Shown here one piece after another: positions 1-7,703 of a stretch of 64,000 bases of DNA; position 1 is the stretch's first letter; each line of letters opens with the position of its first letter. Source of the DNA: CF-118 sp035934385. Its GTDB lineage: Bacteria; Chloroflexota; Dormibacteria; Dormibacterales; Dormibacteraceae. Under the pieces are notes generated by a model that was given only the letters and a program-made list of their open reading frames with translations, made no database searches and had not been told where the DNA came from. The DNA lies in the NCBI GenBank assembly GCA_035934385.1, contig DASYXY010000070.1, forward strand, positions 21,080 to 85,079, given 5' to 3'. A program made the translations under genes and the position numbers.

Positions 1-494
1 GCTCGCAGGCAGCGATCGGCTACCCGCTCACCGTCTACGGCGAGGGCGGCCAGACCCGCGGATTCCTGGACATTCGTGACACGGTCCGCTGCGTCGAGCT
101 CGCGATGTTGAACGCGCCAGAGCGTGGCGAGTACCGCGTGTTCAACCAGTTCACCGAGCAGTTCTCCGTCGGCGAGCTCGCCGAGCGCGTTAAGGCCGCG
201 CGTGCGCACCACGGGCTCGAAACCAGCATCGAGCACCTTCCCAACCCGCGCACCGAGCTCGAGGCTCACTACTACAACGCCAAGCACCAGCACCTGCTGG
301 ACCTGGGCCTGGTGCCGCATAAGCTCGAGGATTCGCTCATCGACCGGGTGATCGGCCTCGTCGAGCACTACAAGAAGCGCATCAAGCCAGGGCTCTTCGT
401 GCCGCGCGTGGACTGGAGGCGCGGCGGTAAGGGCGATTTCGGCAAGCCCGCGGCCAGGCGGCGTCGCGTGGCTGTGGCGCCGGCCATCCGCTAG
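1..494 (+). CDS. UDP-sulfoquinovose synthase-like NAD-dependent epimerase, 3' part
   Basis: The reading frame is open from base 3 and ends at the TAG at 492-494, so 163 C-terminal residues are visible and the start lies outside the window. The segments YPLTVYGEGGQTRGFLDIRD and LPNPRTELEAHYYNAKH closely resemble the C-terminal half of SQD1/SqdB enzymes, which make UDP-sulfoquinovose from UDP-glucose and sulfite for sulfolipid head groups. The NAD-binding Rossmann part is outside the window. The last ~25 residues are Arg/Ala-rich and look like a lineage-specific tail. The stop overlaps that of the converging glycosyltransferase by four bases (CTAG). Another sugar-nucleotide epimerase of the extended SDR family is possible, but the NAKH and RGFLDIRD motifs favour SqdB. 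Confidence 0.85.
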   Translation, partial: SQAAIGYPLTVYGEGGQTRGFLDIRDTVRCVELAMLNAPERGEYRVFNQFTEQFSVGELAERVKAARAHHGLETSIEHLPNPRTELEAHYYNAKHQHLLDLGLVPHKLEDSLIDRVIGLVEHYKKRIKPGLFVPRVDWRRGGKGDFGKPAARRRRVAVAPAIR

Positions 495-1198
495 TCGCGA
501 AAGCGGATCTGGATCAGCTCCTTACTCGCGCGCAGGATTGGTATCAGCCGGCCGCCTGACCGGCGGCCCATCGTGCGCGGATGGTGAGGCACACCGACCT
601 GGACGTAACGGCCGCCGAGCCGGCCTACCTTCCAGTACATCTCGGCGTTGATCAGCGCGCTGCGGGAATAAAGGTTCATGCGGCGCAGCGCCGACCCTTT
701 GATGATCTTCAGCGCGCAGTTGACGTCGCGCGCGTCGATGCGCAGCGTCCACAACACAAGCTGGTTGAAGACGCCGCTGATGATCGATCGGAACGCTGGG
801 TCCTCACGCGTCATGCGCCAACCGGCGACCATGTCCGCATCCTTCAACATGGGCACGAGCTTTGCGAGATCGGCGACGTCGAGCTGGCCGTCCGCGTCGG
901 TGAACGCCACGTAGTCGAGATCGGCCGCGCGCAGCCCGTCGCCGACAGCCGCCCCATAACCCGACATGTGCTCGTGGCGCACGACCTTCAACTCCATGCC
1001 GAGATCCTTCGCAACCGAGCGCGCGACGTTGCCGGTGTCGTCGTTGGAGCCGTCATCGACGATGACGACGTTGAATCGGTCCGCAAGCTTCGGCAACACC
1101 TCGTTTACATGGGGGAGCAGCCAGCGGAGGTTCTCGCTCTCGTTGTGGGCGGGCATGACGAGGCTCAAGCTCGTGAGCCGGCCTTCAGGTGGTGACAA
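491..1198 (-). CDS. family 2 glycosyltransferase, polyprenyl-phosphate sugar transferase-like
   Basis: A 235-residue protein with a GT-A fold: the N-terminal segment LSLVMPAHNESENL is the nucleotide-sugar binding strand, VVIVDDGSNDDT follows at about residues 45-56, and the metal-binding DADGQ lies near residue 100. This pattern is typical of dolichyl-phosphate mannose synthase-like GT2 enzymes that transfer sugars to polyprenyl phosphate at the membrane. No C-terminal membrane helices are present, so it is the short soluble form. The start is a TTG with no Shine-Dalgarno; a TAGGAT hexamer nine bases upstream suggests a leaderless start. It is divergent from the DUF2079 gene, whose family includes glycosyltransferase-like membrane proteins, so a shared envelope role is possible but unproven. 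Confidence 0.87.
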   Translation of the reverse strand: MSPPEGRLTSLSLVMPAHNESENLRWLLPHVNEVLPKLADRFNVVIVDDGSNDDTGNVARSVAKDLGMELKVVRHEHMSGYGAAVGDGLRAADLDYVAFTDADGQLDVADLAKLVPMLKDADMVAGWRMTREDPAFRSIISGVFNQLVLWTLRIDARDVNCALKIIKGSALRRMNLYSRSALINAEMYWKVGRLGGRYVQVGVPHHPRTMGRRSGGRLIPILRASKELIQIRFRD

Positions 1199-1234
1199 GC
1201 GTGAGCAATCCTAAGGGTGGGCCGACCGGCCACG

Positions 1235-1367
1235 CGACGCAGATTCGCGCTGGGACGAGCTCAGACGAAGGCGCCGCGAGCATCGGACCGGAGCGCACCC
1301 GTTGGTGCGTGAGGACCGAAGCGCAAGCGGCAACGCACGGATGAGCCGACCCAGTAGCGAAGATGCG
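1235..1367. repeat. possible degenerate third copy of the 158-bp dispersed repeat
   Basis: This stretch shares CGACGCAGATTCGCG, GGCGCCGCGAG, a GCGCACC-CGTT-GGTGCGT hairpin and a terminal GCGAAGATGCG, in the same order as the two clear copies at 20595-20752 and 26741-26898. The middle is diverged and the copy is about 25 bases shorter. It sits in the divergent intergenic region and runs past the ATG chosen for the DUF2079 gene, so it may affect where that protein starts. Matching by eye only. Confidence 0.4.
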
Positions 1368-2879
1368 CGCGTGGATCGGTCGGCCCAGCCTTCCGAACGC
1401 CCGAAGCCGCTGTCGCTGCGCGCCGGCCGCACGCTGGCAGGTGCGCTGACAGTGGCGGCGTTCGCCGCCTACGCGTTCGTATCCATCTACCGGCACGAGC
1501 ATTACGCGAGCAACGCCTTCGACCTCGCGGTCCAGGACCAGACCGTCTGGGGCTACAGCCGCGGCGAGTTCATCTACAACACCGTGCTCGGCATCCCGAA
1601 CCTGCTGGGCGACCACTTCCACCCCATCCTCATGACGCTCGCGCCGTTCATGCTCGTCTGGAACTCGGCGGAGGTCCTGCTGGTGGCCCAGGCGGTGCTT
1701 CTGGCGCTGGCCGGCATTCCCATCTACCTGTGGGGCGAGCGCGAGCTCGGCGCGCTAGCGGGGGTTGCCTTCCAGGCCGCCTACCTAGTTTTCTGGGGCG
1801 TGCTGGCGGGCGTTGTGTACGACTTCCACCACGCGGTGTTCGCGGTGCCGGCGCTGTCGACCGCGCTCTACGCGACCCTGACTCGCCGCAACTGGCTGCT
1901 CGTGCCCGCCGTGGTCTGGGCGATGCTGACGCGCGAAGACATCGCGCTCACCTTGATCGCGCTGGGCTTCTACATCGTGGTGGTTCAGCGGCGGTGGCTC
2001 ATCGGCGGCGTCCTGATGGCATTGAACGCGGTTTGGCTCGGCGCGCTGCTCAACGTGGTCATCCCGGCCCTCGGCGGTGGCGTGGCCTACCGCCACTGGA
2101 CTTACGACGCACTGGGAAGCGGGCCTGTGAGCGCAGCCACCCACATCGTCCGGCACCCGCTCGACAGCCTCAAGCTGCTGTTCACCCCGGCCGCCAAAAC
2201 ACGGGTGTGGATCGGCTCGTTCGCGGCCTTCGCGCTCCTACCGCTCCTCTCGCCGGTGCTGCTGGTGGCGCTGCCGTCCTTCCTCGAGCGCTTCTGGTCG
2301 TCCTCGCCGAATTTCTGGTCTTTCCATTTCCAGTACTCGATGGTGCCCGCGCCGATCCTCACTTTCGCGGCGATGGACACGTGCGTGCGGGTGGCCAGGT
2401 GGTTGCAGGGTCGCTGGGACGTCGCGACGCGCATCGCGCTGCCGCTCGCAGCGCTGGCGGCAAGCGTGGTCGTGACCGTCGCGGCGAATCCGTTGGCCGA
2501 GATTCGCGACTACCTGCCGAGCTCGCGGGTCGCGGAGATCAACGAGTGCCTCGCTACCATCCCGGACGACGCCAGCGTGGCCGCGTCCAACGCGCTCGTG
2601 CCGCACCTCTCGCACCGCGCCGACATCTACGTGATCACGCTCCAACCTAGCGCCGACTACATCGCCATCGACCCGTCAACGTATACGGGCTTCTACGCAA
2701 ACGAAGAGGACCAGCTGCGCAATTTCGTGCGTGGAGACCTGGCGGCCGGCTACGGCGTGGTATGCGCGAAAGGCACGACGCTGGTGCTCGCGCGGGTCGA
2801 TTCGAGGCTTCAGCTGACGCCGCAGCTCAACGCGTGGCTGGCGGACAAGTGCTCGGGCCGCGCGTGCGCCGGCCTATGA
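1341..2879 (+). CDS. DUF2079 family multi-pass membrane protein
   Basis: A 512-residue integral membrane protein. After a basic N-terminus come roughly ten hydrophobic segments between residues 30 and 390, followed by a soluble C-terminal part. The region with NAFDLAVQDQTVWGY and LLGDHFHPILMTLAP is the hallmark of the DUF2079 family, distantly related to GT-C membrane glycosyltransferases; the conserved acidic and His residues in these stretches are candidate catalytic residues. The frame also opens at a TTG at 1302, but the ATG at 1341 is preferred because the intervening codons fall in a repeat-like stretch. No Shine-Dalgarno is obvious. Substrate unknown; an envelope polysaccharide role is a guess from the neighbouring GT2 gene. 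Confidence 0.85.
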   Translation: MSRPSSEDARVDRSAQPSERPKPLSLRAGRTLAGALTVAAFAAYAFVSIYRHEHYASNAFDLAVQDQTVWGYSRGEFIYNTVLGIPNLLGDHFHPILMTLAPFMLVWNSAEVLLVAQAVLLALAGIPIYLWGERELGALAGVAFQAAYLVFWGVLAGVVYDFHHAVFAVPALSTALYATLTRRNWLLVPAVVWAMLTREDIALTLIALGFYIVVVQRRWLIGGVLMALNAVWLGALLNVVIPALGGGVAYRHWTYDALGSGPVSAATHIVRHPLDSLKLLFTPAAKTRVWIGSFAAFALLPLLSPVLLVALPSFLERFWSSSPNFWSFHFQYSMVPAPILTFAAMDTCVRVARWLQGRWDVATRIALPLAALAASVVVTVAANPLAEIRDYLPSSRVAEINECLATIPDDASVAASNALVPHLSHRADIYVITLQPSADYIAIDPSTYTGFYANEEDQLRNFVRGDLAAGYGVVCAKGTTLVLARVDSRLQLTPQLNAWLADKCSGRACAGL

Positions 2880-2907
2880 CCGCGCGCTCTGATTCCGTGC
2901 GCGGGTC

Positions 2908-3504
2908 TCAGCCGTCGGGCGCCAGGAGCGTCGGCCGGCCGCCGGCCACGACCTCCAGGTCAAGCCACATGCCGCTCGCTTCGTGGCCGTCGACGAGAGA
3001 TGCGATCCGGTACGAACCGGGCGCACCGGGCGTGAACATGAACGACGCGGAGCTGCCGGGCGGCAGCCCGTTGACGGGATCGGGCGTCGTCCAGGAGGGA
3101 TCGATCGGCTGAGTCGCCGCGCCATCCCTGACCACCGAGCACGAGTTGGGCACCGTGCCTCGGTTCTCGCACTGCACGGTGACCTGCCAGCCAACCGGAA
3201 CGGTGAGCACGAGCGACCCGCTGCCATAGCCGTCGTAGTTGAACTGGAAGTCGGTCGCGGGATACGCGGCGACGAGCGTGACGATGGCCGCCCTGGCCCC
3301 GTCGTCGACGTGGATGTACTTCGAGGGATCGGGCGGGGTGCCCGCGCCGCTGCCCTGGATCGGATCGCATGCCGCCGCGAGCAGCACAATGGCGGCTGTG
3401 AAGATTCCACCGAAGATGGTGCTCTGGTGGGAGCGCCTCGAAGTGTGGCAGCAGCTGGCGATCTCGTTTCCGGTTTTTGCCGTGTTCACTTTTCTGCTGA
3501 ACAT
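2908..3504 (-). CDS. putative lipoprotein with degenerate sulfocyanin-like cupredoxin domain
   Basis: A 198-residue product with a hydrophobic segment ending in LLAAAC (Cys46), a plausible lipobox. The C-terminal domain (about residues 95-186) has the layout of sulfocyanin-like blue copper domains: LVLTVPVGWQVTVQC, then a PNS motif, then GSYRIASLVDGHEASGMW. In that family the copper ligands are His in a PHS motif, then Cys, His and Met; here the positions appear as Asn120, Ser169, His174 and Met179, so two ligands look lost. The ATG at 3504 has a GAAGGGA ribosome site, but the first ~30 residues are not signal-like and overlap the opposite-strand gene at 3416; no standard start lies closer to the signal segment. 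Family assignment by pattern only. Confidence 0.65.
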   Translation of the reverse strand: MFSRKVNTAKTGNEIASCCHTSRRSHQSTIFGGIFTAAIVLLAAACDPIQGSGAGTPPDPSKYIHVDDGARAAIVTLVAAYPATDFQFNYDGYGSGSLVLTVPVGWQVTVQCENRGTVPNSCSVVRDGAATQPIDPSWTTPDPVNGLPPGSSASFMFTPGAPGSYRIASLVDGHEASGMWLDLEVVAGGRPTLLAPDG

Positions 3505-3622
3505 AGGTCCCTTCGAACAACCGATTCTGCGCTCCGTGTTCTACGGATTGTTCGAGGGCGGCGTGCTCAGCGGACTGCTGGCGGTCGCGACGCGCACTGA
3601 ACGCGACCGCCGCGGCTCTTAG
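3416..3622 (+). CDS. small two-helix membrane protein, unknown function
   Basis: A 68-residue product starting MVLWWERLEVW, with hydrophobic stretches at about residues 14-31 and 42-56 and a charged C-terminus (TRTERDRRGS), the pattern of a small inner-membrane protein. Third codon positions are mostly G or C, as in the neighbours, which supports real coding. It overlaps the 5' end of the opposite-strand lipoprotein gene by 89 bases, so at least one of the two starts is probably misplaced. No clear ribosome-binding site precedes the ATG. I do not recognise a named family. Confidence 0.5.
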   Translation: MVLWWERLEVWQQLAISFPVFAVFTFLLNIGPFEQPILRSVFYGLFEGGVLSGLLAVATRTERDRRGS

Positions 3623-3631
3623 CGGGTTCTT

Positions 3632-4390
3632 CTAAGCGAGCGCGAAGTCGACCTCGACCTGGACGGTGACGTCGAGCTCTCCAACGGGCACCTGGGTCTG
3701 GTCCACGGCCGCTGCGTTCGGGGCGAGGCTGTAGATCGGCGACCGGCTGACCGAGGTCTGGTCGGTGATGCGCAGGACCTGGCCGAGCTGCACGCCCGCG
3801 GCCTTCGCCATGTCGCCGGCTCTGCTCCTTGCATCTGCGATCGCCAGCGTGCGCGCCTCGGCCTGAGCTGCCTTTGGATCGTTGAGTCCGAAGCTGACGC
3901 TGATGCGCATGGCGCCGCCCTCCTGGACGAGCGCATCGAGCGCGGTGCCGACGTTGTCGACGTTGTGCCACTTCAGGTCGAGGGAGAGGCCAGCCTGGTA
4001 GCCGGTGATAACCGCTCTGCCGTCGGGCGAGTACATCGGCCCGATCGAATAGCCGCCGGTGTTGATCTCCTTGTCAGGGACACCAAGGCTCTTGGCCTTG
4101 GCGATCAGCTTGTTCGCCTGCGCAGCGAGGTCACGCTGGGCGCCGCTGGCCGTCGACGACTGGGTCTCGACGCCGACGTTGATGAAGGCGATATCCGGGC
4201 GCTTGCTGACTGTCGCGTCACCGGTGGTGAGTACACCGGGGTTGAAGTACGACGTGTTCGCGGCCACGTTGGTGAGAGGCGTCTGCAGGATCGTCGGCCG
4301 GTTGGCGGTGACGACCACGAGGGCCACGACCAACGCGGTGACGACTCCGGTGGTGATGCTGACGAGGACTTGACGGGCGGCTGGCGACAT
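3632..4390 (-). CDS. SIMPL domain (DUF541) exported protein
   Basis: A 252-residue product with an N-terminal membrane anchor or signal (VLVSITTGVVTALVVALVVV) and a SIMPL/DUF541 domain from about residue 65 to the end: GDATVSKRPDIAFINVGVET, then a helix with QANKLIAKAKSLGV, and the family's TGGYSIGP and YQAGLSLDL strands. SIMPL proteins are periplasmic or surface proteins of uncertain function, some linked to oxidative-stress tolerance. The frame is open further upstream, but the ATG at 4390 is preceded nine bases earlier by AGAGGAGGT, a strong ribosome site that decides the start. Confidence 0.9.
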   Translation of the reverse strand: MSPAARQVLVSITTGVVTALVVALVVVTANRPTILQTPLTNVAANTSYFNPGVLTTGDATVSKRPDIAFINVGVETQSSTASGAQRDLAAQANKLIAKAKSLGVPDKEINTGGYSIGPMYSPDGRAVITGYQAGLSLDLKWHNVDNVGTALDALVQEGGAMRISVSFGLNDPKAAQAEARTLAIADARSRAGDMAKAAGVQLGQVLRITDQTSVSRSPIYSLAPNAAAVDQTQVPVGELDVTVQVEVDFALA

Positions 4391-4454
4391 GGTTCTTTGC
4401 GACCTCCTCTTTGGAAGCGCGAACGACACTCGCCAGCCGCACGTAACGAGGGCC

Positions 4455-4488
4455 AAAAAGGAAGGAGGCCCGTGGTTGGGCCTCCTTC
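4455..4488 (-). terminator. Rho-independent terminator after the small membrane protein gene
   Basis: A perfect 11-bp stem, GAAGGAGGCCC (4461-4471) with GGGCCTCCTTC (4478-4488), and a six-base loop. On the minus strand it is followed by CTTTTT. It lies just downstream of the 4509-4754 gene and upstream of the SIMPL gene's ribosome site, so the two are probably separate transcription units. Confidence 0.85.
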
Positions 4489-4508
4489 ACGACACGCACA
4501 TCCGGAAG

Positions 4509-4754
4509 TTACTTACCGATCGGGTCCGCCGAATCCACGGCGTGTACCGGGATGGCCTTGTACGACTGCGAGTCGGGCCCTGGCACCTCGTGGTCGAACG
4601 CGAACGACTTCGTGACGGTTGGGGCGACGGCTGGACCTGAGGTGCTGCGCAGCGTGTAGACGCCGGTCAGCCCGATGGCGAGGGCGCAGAACAGCGCCAC
4701 GATTAGGACGAGCGAACGGGTCGAAAAGCGGACGGGGTTGTTTCTGATCTCCAA
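4509..4754 (-). CDS. small single-pass membrane protein, unknown function
   Basis: An 81-residue product: short basic N-terminus (EIRNNPVRFSTR), one hydrophobic helix SLVLIVALFCALAIGLTGVY at about residues 13-32, then a ~48-residue extracytoplasmic tail without cysteines. The TTG start at 4754 is chosen because AAGGAGG lies nine bases upstream; the frame is open far upstream, but that part overlaps the opposite-strand regulator gene and lacks coding character. Divergent from the LuxR/NHL gene at 4911, with a strong palindrome between them. No family recognised. Confidence 0.65.
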   Translation of the reverse strand: MEIRNNPVRFSTRSLVLIVALFCALAIGLTGVYTLRSTSGPAVAPTVTKSFAFDHEVPGPDSQSYKAIPVHAVDSADPIGK

Positions 4755-4857
4755 CGTCGTGGCCCTCCTTGGGCGGTGGGACCTGGCCGGGGTGGCCGAG
4801 GTCGATGGGCCTGACGGTATGGGCGCCTGGAAGCCCTGGCCAGCGGGCAAAGGACCC

Positions 4858-4886
4858 AAACAGGTACCTGGTCCAGGTACCTGTTT
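4858..4886. promoter_or_regulatory. 29-bp palindrome with two CAGGTACCTG sites (operator or hairpin)
   Basis: Two copies of CAGGTACCTG (4861-4870 and 4874-4883), each itself a perfect palindrome, together form a larger inverted repeat with 14-bp arms around one central base, followed by TTTTT on the plus strand. It sits in the divergent region between the 4754 gene and the LuxR/NHL gene. Two adjacent symmetric sites suit a dimeric regulator; the T-run would also suit a terminator or dispersed hairpin. Function is inference. Confidence 0.55.
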
Positions 4887-4910
4887 TTGGCGTTCAATAC
4901 GGCAGGCACA

Positions 4911-6266
4911 ATGAGCGCAAGCTCGAGCGGGGGCGGTCCGGCCCGGCTCAGCCGCCGGGAGATGGAAGTTGCGCGCTTGGTCGCCGAGGGCCTGACCAAC
5001 CGCGAGATCGCCACTCGCCTGTTTCTCTCCGAGCGAACTGTCGACGGCCACCTCGAGCACGTGCGCGAGAAGCTGGGCGTCAACTCGCGGGCCCAGGTCG
5101 CCGCCTGGGTGACCAAACAGGGAGAGGCGCCCGTGCTGCCAACGGCTCCGGCGCCGCCCACCGCAAGGGCGGGGGCACTCCAACGAATCTCGAAGCGGTG
5201 GTGGGTGGCGGGGTCAGCAGTGCTGCTGGTGGTCGTGGAAGCAGTCGTCGTGCTCCAGGTGGTCGAGTCGCAAGGACCCACCATCGTGACGGTTGCCGGC
5301 GCCGACCCTGGGAAGCAGAATTACCCGACTGGCGGCAACACAGGCGATGGTGGCTTGGCCACCAACGCGGCGCTCGCGCTGCCAAGCGACGTAGCCATTG
5401 CTTCAAACGGGTTCTACATCGCGGACTATCGCAATCTACGGGTGCGATTCGTCGACAGGGCCACCCGCCACATCGAGACGGTCGCTGGCGGGGGAGCTTT
5501 GCCTCTGAAACAGGGCAGCGTCGCCACCTCTGTGAAGCTGGGATTCCCTAGCAATGTGGCCGTCGACGGCCGGGGCCACCTCTACTTCCTTACGAACGAG
5601 AACCAAGATTTGCAGGTGTGGACGGTCGACGACGCTGGCTTGGTGCAGCCGGTAGTGCAGCTGCCTCCGTCAGGAAACGAGCCGGCTGACTTCTTCGCCG
5701 ACCCGGTTGGGGCGCTGGCGATCGCGACCGACGGGACCATATACATCGCGGACAGGGCCGGCAGCCGAATCTGGAGGACCAGCACCGGCAACGCCGCCCC
5801 CGCTCCCTTCGCCGGCACCGGGCACTACGGATACAGCGGCGACTCGGGGCCAGCAACAGCCGCCATGATCGATTCGCCCGTCGGTCTGGCGCTGGACGAG
5901 AAACGCGGATACCTCTATTTCGCGGACGGCGGCAACAGCTGCATCCGCCGCATCAGCCTCACCGCAGACGTCATTTCGCGTTTCGCCGGGAGCTGCCAGG
6001 CTTTTGGTGACACTGGAGATGGGGGCCCGGCCAATCAGGCCACTCTGAGTATCCCCGCGGGCGTCGCGGTTGGTCGAAACGGGACCGTGTTCATCTCGGA
6101 CACGGGCAACTACCGGGTGCGCGAGGTCACGCCGGCCGGAACGATCGTGGGCCTCGCGGGTACGGCCAAGGCTTCTTCTACGGCGATGGCGTGCCCGCAA
6201 GGAACGCGGCTTTCAGCGCCCCGACGGCGCTGGCTGTCGATCGATCCAACGGCGACCTGCTCATAG
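4911..6266 (+). CDS. membrane-anchored LuxR-type regulator with NHL beta-propeller, frameshifted near the 3' end
   Basis: Residues 13-69 form a LuxR/GerE helix-turn-helix (LSRREMEVARLVAEGLTNRE, then SERTVDGHLEHV). A single transmembrane helix follows at about 97-118, and the rest is an extracytoplasmic domain of NHL-type blades, five of which are visible (for example FPSNVAVDGRGHLYF and IPAGVAVGRNGTVFI). The topology is that of a ToxR/CadC-like one-component transmembrane sensor. The frame runs off at 6266 with an unrelated tail; from 6164 the correct continuation is in another frame, encoding the sixth blade and ending at 6316. The ATG at 4911 is preferred over a TTG at 4887. The start overlap of the next gene with the restored stop suggests coupling to the downstream binding protein. 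Confidence 0.8.
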   Translation: MSASSSGGGPARLSRREMEVARLVAEGLTNREIATRLFLSERTVDGHLEHVREKLGVNSRAQVAAWVTKQGEAPVLPTAPAPPTARAGALQRISKRWWVAGSAVLLVVVEAVVVLQVVESQGPTIVTVAGADPGKQNYPTGGNTGDGGLATNAALALPSDVAIASNGFYIADYRNLRVRFVDRATRHIETVAGGGALPLKQGSVATSVKLGFPSNVAVDGRGHLYFLTNENQDLQVWTVDDAGLVQPVVQLPPSGNEPADFFADPVGALAIATDGTIYIADRAGSRIWRTSTGNAAPAPFAGTGHYGYSGDSGPATAAMIDSPVGLALDEKRGYLYFADGGNSCIRRISLTADVISRFAGSCQAFGDTGDGGPANQATLSIPAGVAVGRNGTVFISDTGNYRVREVTPAGTIVGLAGTAKASSTAMACPQGTRLSAPRRRWLSIDPTATCS

Positions 6267-6316
6267 TCGACACGCTGAGTCAACGGGTGCGCGCGGTGCT
6301 CGGGGCGTCGCCATGA
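6164..6316 (+). other. out-of-frame remainder of the LuxR/NHL gene (sixth NHL blade)
   Basis: Read from GGC at 6164 the sequence encodes GQGFFYGDGVPARNAAFSAP, then TALAVDRSNGDLLIVDTLSQ, RVRAVLGASP and TGA at 6314-6316. This is a standard NHL blade continuing the family pattern after GLAGT. One base appears to be missing around 6161-6165 (GGTACGGCC where a third G is expected). The restored stop overlaps the next ATG as ATGA, so the ancestral gene ended here. Either a sequencing error or a real recent frameshift. Confidence 0.8.
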
Positions 6317-7533
6317 GCTCAGCGCGCCTGGGCCTGATCGTGCTCTTGGTCCTGCTCGGGCCTGCCTGCAACAACAGCGTTCAGGCTCCTCAGCCACAAA
6401 TCGTGATCGCCAGCGACTTTCCGTTTACGGCTGAGGAAGGGCCGTCGATGCATGACGCGATCCAGCTTGCCGTGGCTCAGAACTCGACCGTTCGCGGCTA
6501 CCGCATCGCGTATGAGCCGTTCGACGACTCGCTCGGCAGGGCCGCCTGGCCAGAGAAAGGCCTCCAGAACCTGAAGAGCATGTTTGCCGATCCCCGCGTG
6601 CTGGGGATGGTCGGCCCCTTCAATTCATATATGGCTCAAGAGGAGATCCCGCGTGCGAGTGGGGAGGGTCTGGTGATGGTGAGTCCTTCCGCCACCAACC
6701 CGTGCCTCACCGAGCCCCCGCTCTGCGATGCAGACATCGCGTCGGCTCATGAAAGCGGCACGAACAGCTTCTTTCGAGTCGCACCTCGAGATCCGCTTCA
6801 GGGGAGGGCGATGGCGAGTTTCGCTGTTCAGCTGGGCGTCAAGCGCGTGGCTGCGGTCAACATCTGGACCGCCCCGCCTTTTGGGCGCGGCGAACCGTAT
6901 GTTGCGGAGTTCGCTAGCGAGCTGTCCGCTCATGGAGGTGAGATCGTGGTGCCACTGCGGGAAGCGCCACGGTCGACCCATGACTACACCGACTTCCTGG
7001 CGCAGGCGAAACTTGCAGGTGCCGCGGCGATTTACGCCGTCGGAGATGGCGACGGTGGCATCTGCGACATCCGCAAGCAAATGGGGACGGACTTCAAGTA
7101 TCTGTTCTTTACGGACGGAGTTACAGGCGATGACAGTTGCCTCAAGGACGCCGGCTCAACCCCCACCATATTCGGTACTTACGGCGGCGTCGACGCTCGC
7201 CTCAGCTCCGACCCTGCTGCGAGGGCGACCGTTGCCGCATTTCGTGCGGCGTACCCCCACACGCCAATCACCCAATACACATTCGCGGCTTACGACTGTG
7301 CTCGAATCCTCATCGAGGCAATGGGACGAGCGATCGACGCGAAGGGAGGTGGTGTTCCGACGAGATTGGAGGTTCTGCGACAGATCACGGGAGCCGAATT
7401 CCCGGCCGGAGCTACGGGGACCTATTCCTTTCTGCCCAGCGGCGACGCGCGCTCACCGATGATGTCGATCTGGGGTGTGAAGGATAACCACTGGTACTAC
7501 ATCGACCGGATAGACCTGAACTCGTCGTCGTAG
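6313..7533 (+). CDS. branched-chain amino-acid-type ABC transporter substrate-binding lipoprotein
   Basis: A 406-residue protein of the Leu/Ile/Val-binding (Peripla_BP_6) type. A short signal ends in the lipobox LLGPAC (Cys19). Two Rossmann-like lobes follow: VLGMVGPFNSYMAQEEIPRA and VMVSPSATNP in lobe one, VKRVAAVNIW and AAAIYAVGDGDGG in lobe two, and the hinge-side FFTDGV near residue 267. No permease or ATPase genes are adjacent; it follows the NHL-sensor regulator with a four-base overlap (ATGA once the upstream frameshift is corrected). It may therefore serve as a sensory binding protein for that regulator rather than a transporter part; this is inference from context. Ligand not predictable. 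Confidence 0.85.
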   Translation: MSSARLGLIVLLVLLGPACNNSVQAPQPQIVIASDFPFTAEEGPSMHDAIQLAVAQNSTVRGYRIAYEPFDDSLGRAAWPEKGLQNLKSMFADPRVLGMVGPFNSYMAQEEIPRASGEGLVMVSPSATNPCLTEPPLCDADIASAHESGTNSFFRVAPRDPLQGRAMASFAVQLGVKRVAAVNIWTAPPFGRGEPYVAEFASELSAHGGEIVVPLREAPRSTHDYTDFLAQAKLAGAAAIYAVGDGDGGICDIRKQMGTDFKYLFFTDGVTGDDSCLKDAGSTPTIFGTYGGVDARLSSDPAARATVAAFRAAYPHTPITQYTFAAYDCARILIEAMGRAIDAKGGGVPTRLEVLRQITGAEFPAGATGTYSFLPSGDARSPMMSIWGVKDNHWYYIDRIDLNSSS

Positions 7534-7563
7534 GCCTGGTCGCCTTGGGTACTCTCTTATCGC

Positions 7564-7639
7564 GCCGGCGTAGCTCAATTGGCAGAGCAGCTGTTTTGTA
7601 AACAGCAGGTTACGGGTTCGATTCCTGTCGCCGGCTCCA
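7564..7639 (+). tRNA. tRNA-Thr (anticodon TGT)
   Basis: A full cloverleaf: acceptor GCCGGCG paired with CGCCGGC, D arm GCTC/GAGC, anticodon stem GCTGT/ACAGC around loop TTTGTAA (anticodon TGT), T arm ACGGG-TTCGATT-CCTGT, and encoded CCA at 7637-7639. Confidence 0.97.
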
Positions 7640-7703
7640 GTCGGCTACTGATCGCCCGCCCCTTCGGCGGACGGAGCTGAGTTAGCGACACAATGTTTCG
7701 TGC

